From Methanoregulaceae archaeon UBA288 (lineage in GTDB: Archaea; Halobacteriota; Methanomicrobia; Methanomicrobiales; Methanospirillaceae): 5,809 bases of DNA. Made by a program: the position numbers and the translations under genes. The notes below the pieces were generated by a model. That model worked only from the letters and a program-made list of their open reading frames with translations, ran no database searches and had not been told where the DNA came from. Shown here in pieces: positions 5,364 to 5,809 of this stretch (positions are counted from its first letter, which is position 1; each line of letters starts with the position of its first letter). The stretch is from assembly GCA_002495225.1 (NCBI GenBank), contig DAEF01000073.1:1-5809 (forward strand), in the 5' to 3' direction.

Positions 5364-5374
5364 GAGATATACCC
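5364..5374 (-). promoter_or_regulatory. Possible TATA box on the minus strand
   Basis: The minus strand reads GGGTATATCTC. The 9-mer GGGTATATC also begins the palindrome region at 4426. If used, transcription would start near 5342 and reach the mini-ORF and relE-like gene after a ~125-nt leader. The evidence is composition and position only. Confidence 0.35.
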
Positions 5375-5533
5375 TCTGCCAGTGCTCCGCTCTTCGTTGA
5401 TGTACACGAGCAGCACGCGCAGACGTGCCGAAGAACGGACGACTCGCTCGGTAGAACTATCCCGGCTCAAGGTCACCAGCACCGGATTAGCCGGAACGGC
5501 CCTCAACACATCGTTCCCGGACACACACACCCA

Positions 5534-5655
5534 TTGGCGATACTCCGCCCCTAACCAGCACCGGGAACCCCGGCGATGACCACGTGGACCTCGTCGACGG
5601 CTGGAGGCAGGTTGTCCTCGCCGTCGTTGTCTGAGCCCCACCCCATCCTCTTTCG
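5534..5655 (+). repeat. Leader element 4, preceding repeat array 4
   Basis: It begins with GGCGATACTCC and contains ACCAGCACCGGGAACCCCGG, which matches ACCAGCACCCGCATCC in leader 1 and GGGAACGCCGGCGA in leader 2. The core reads DHVDLVDGWRQVVLAVVV and stops at TGA 5632-5634, 24 bp before the first unit, as in leader 2. After the stop, GAGCCC and CATCCTCTTTCGCGA are also nearly shared with leader 2, making 2 and 4 the closest pair. Confidence 0.8.
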
Positions 5656-5809
5656 CGATCTTCTGCACCGGCCGGCCGGGCCATCACCGATCCGGGCCTC
5701 ACGAGATTCACCGGCAGCGATAGACAGCCCGCTGATTTCGTAATCGATCTCCCGCACGGGCCGGCCGGCCCATCATCGATCCGGGCCGCCCGGTGATCCG
5801 CGGCAGCGA
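5656..5809 (+). repeat. Array 4 of ~88-bp units, cut by the window end
   Basis: Units start at 5656 and 5745 (spacing 89); the second is cut by the window edge 65 bp in. The first unit carries the AGCGATAGACAGCCC variant seen at 2899-2913. The second has the common GGCCGG segment and CATCATCGATCC block. By analogy with the other arrays another module may follow outside the window. Confidence 0.9.

Larger units (their letters stand above)
5217..5533. other. Intergenic stretch without a convincing gene
   Basis: Minus-strand frames here are open but arginine-rich and unlike any family I know. The stretch holds a 17-bp tandem repeat (5302-5335) and one AT-rich TATA-like site (5364-5374, minus strand). 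It probably carries the promoter and long untranslated leader of the mini-ORF and relE-like gene. Confidence 0.45.

Noticed and set aside
5348..5668. Minus-strand frame ending in YISMDEE as an antitoxin
   Set aside because: The C-terminal part looks slightly protein-like, but the N-terminal part lies in leader 4 and the array, there is no credible start, and no family is recognisable.

Overview
This is a GC-rich window that looks like an accessory 'toxin-antitoxin island' of a euryarchaeon, most plausibly a methanogen of the Methanomicrobiales (Methanoculleus-like). That placement is an inference. It rests on the GC-rich codon use, on archaeal TATA-like boxes spaced for short-leader or leaderless transcripts (2091-2101, 3713-3722 and the palindrome at 4427-4446), and on the gene families present. 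No bacterial -35/-10 promoters are evident.

Layout, left to right. 1-582: no convincing gene. 583-1576: a two-gene MNT-HEPN module, a nucleotidyltransferase with an N-terminal winged helix and a HEPN protein, with overlapping reading frames. 1601-2010: a conserved leader followed by about three ~88-bp tandem units. 2091-2615: a promoter and a hicB-hicA pair with ATGA overlap. 2625-3014: a second leader and array. 3067-3692 (minus strand): a DUF2281-like antitoxin and a PIN-domain (VapC) toxin, with a TATA box placed for a leaderless mRNA. 3841-4380: a third leader core and the longest array. 4427-4732: a perfect palindrome over the promoter of a 90-residue winged-helix-like protein. 4734-5090 (minus strand): a RelE/ParE-fold toxin-like gene, convergent with it. 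5157-5216 (minus strand): a 19-codon mini-ORF with a strong Shine-Dalgarno. 5534-5809: a fourth leader and array running off the window.

The main observation is the architecture. Four copies of the same composite element (a ~70-120-bp leader plus a variable number of 86-90-bp units, always in plus orientation) alternate with stress or toxin-antitoxin modules of four unrelated families. The genes point either way, but the repeats do not. The leader-to-first-unit distance is nearly constant. This resembles a cassette array in layout, but the repeats are neither CRISPR nor recognisable integron attC sites, and no integrase or transposase is present. The units are not one protein: their length is not a fixed multiple of three, so the long reading frames crossing them are artefacts. 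Whether the element moves modules, is a structured RNA, or is a DNA-binding or methylation array cannot be decided from the sequence alone.
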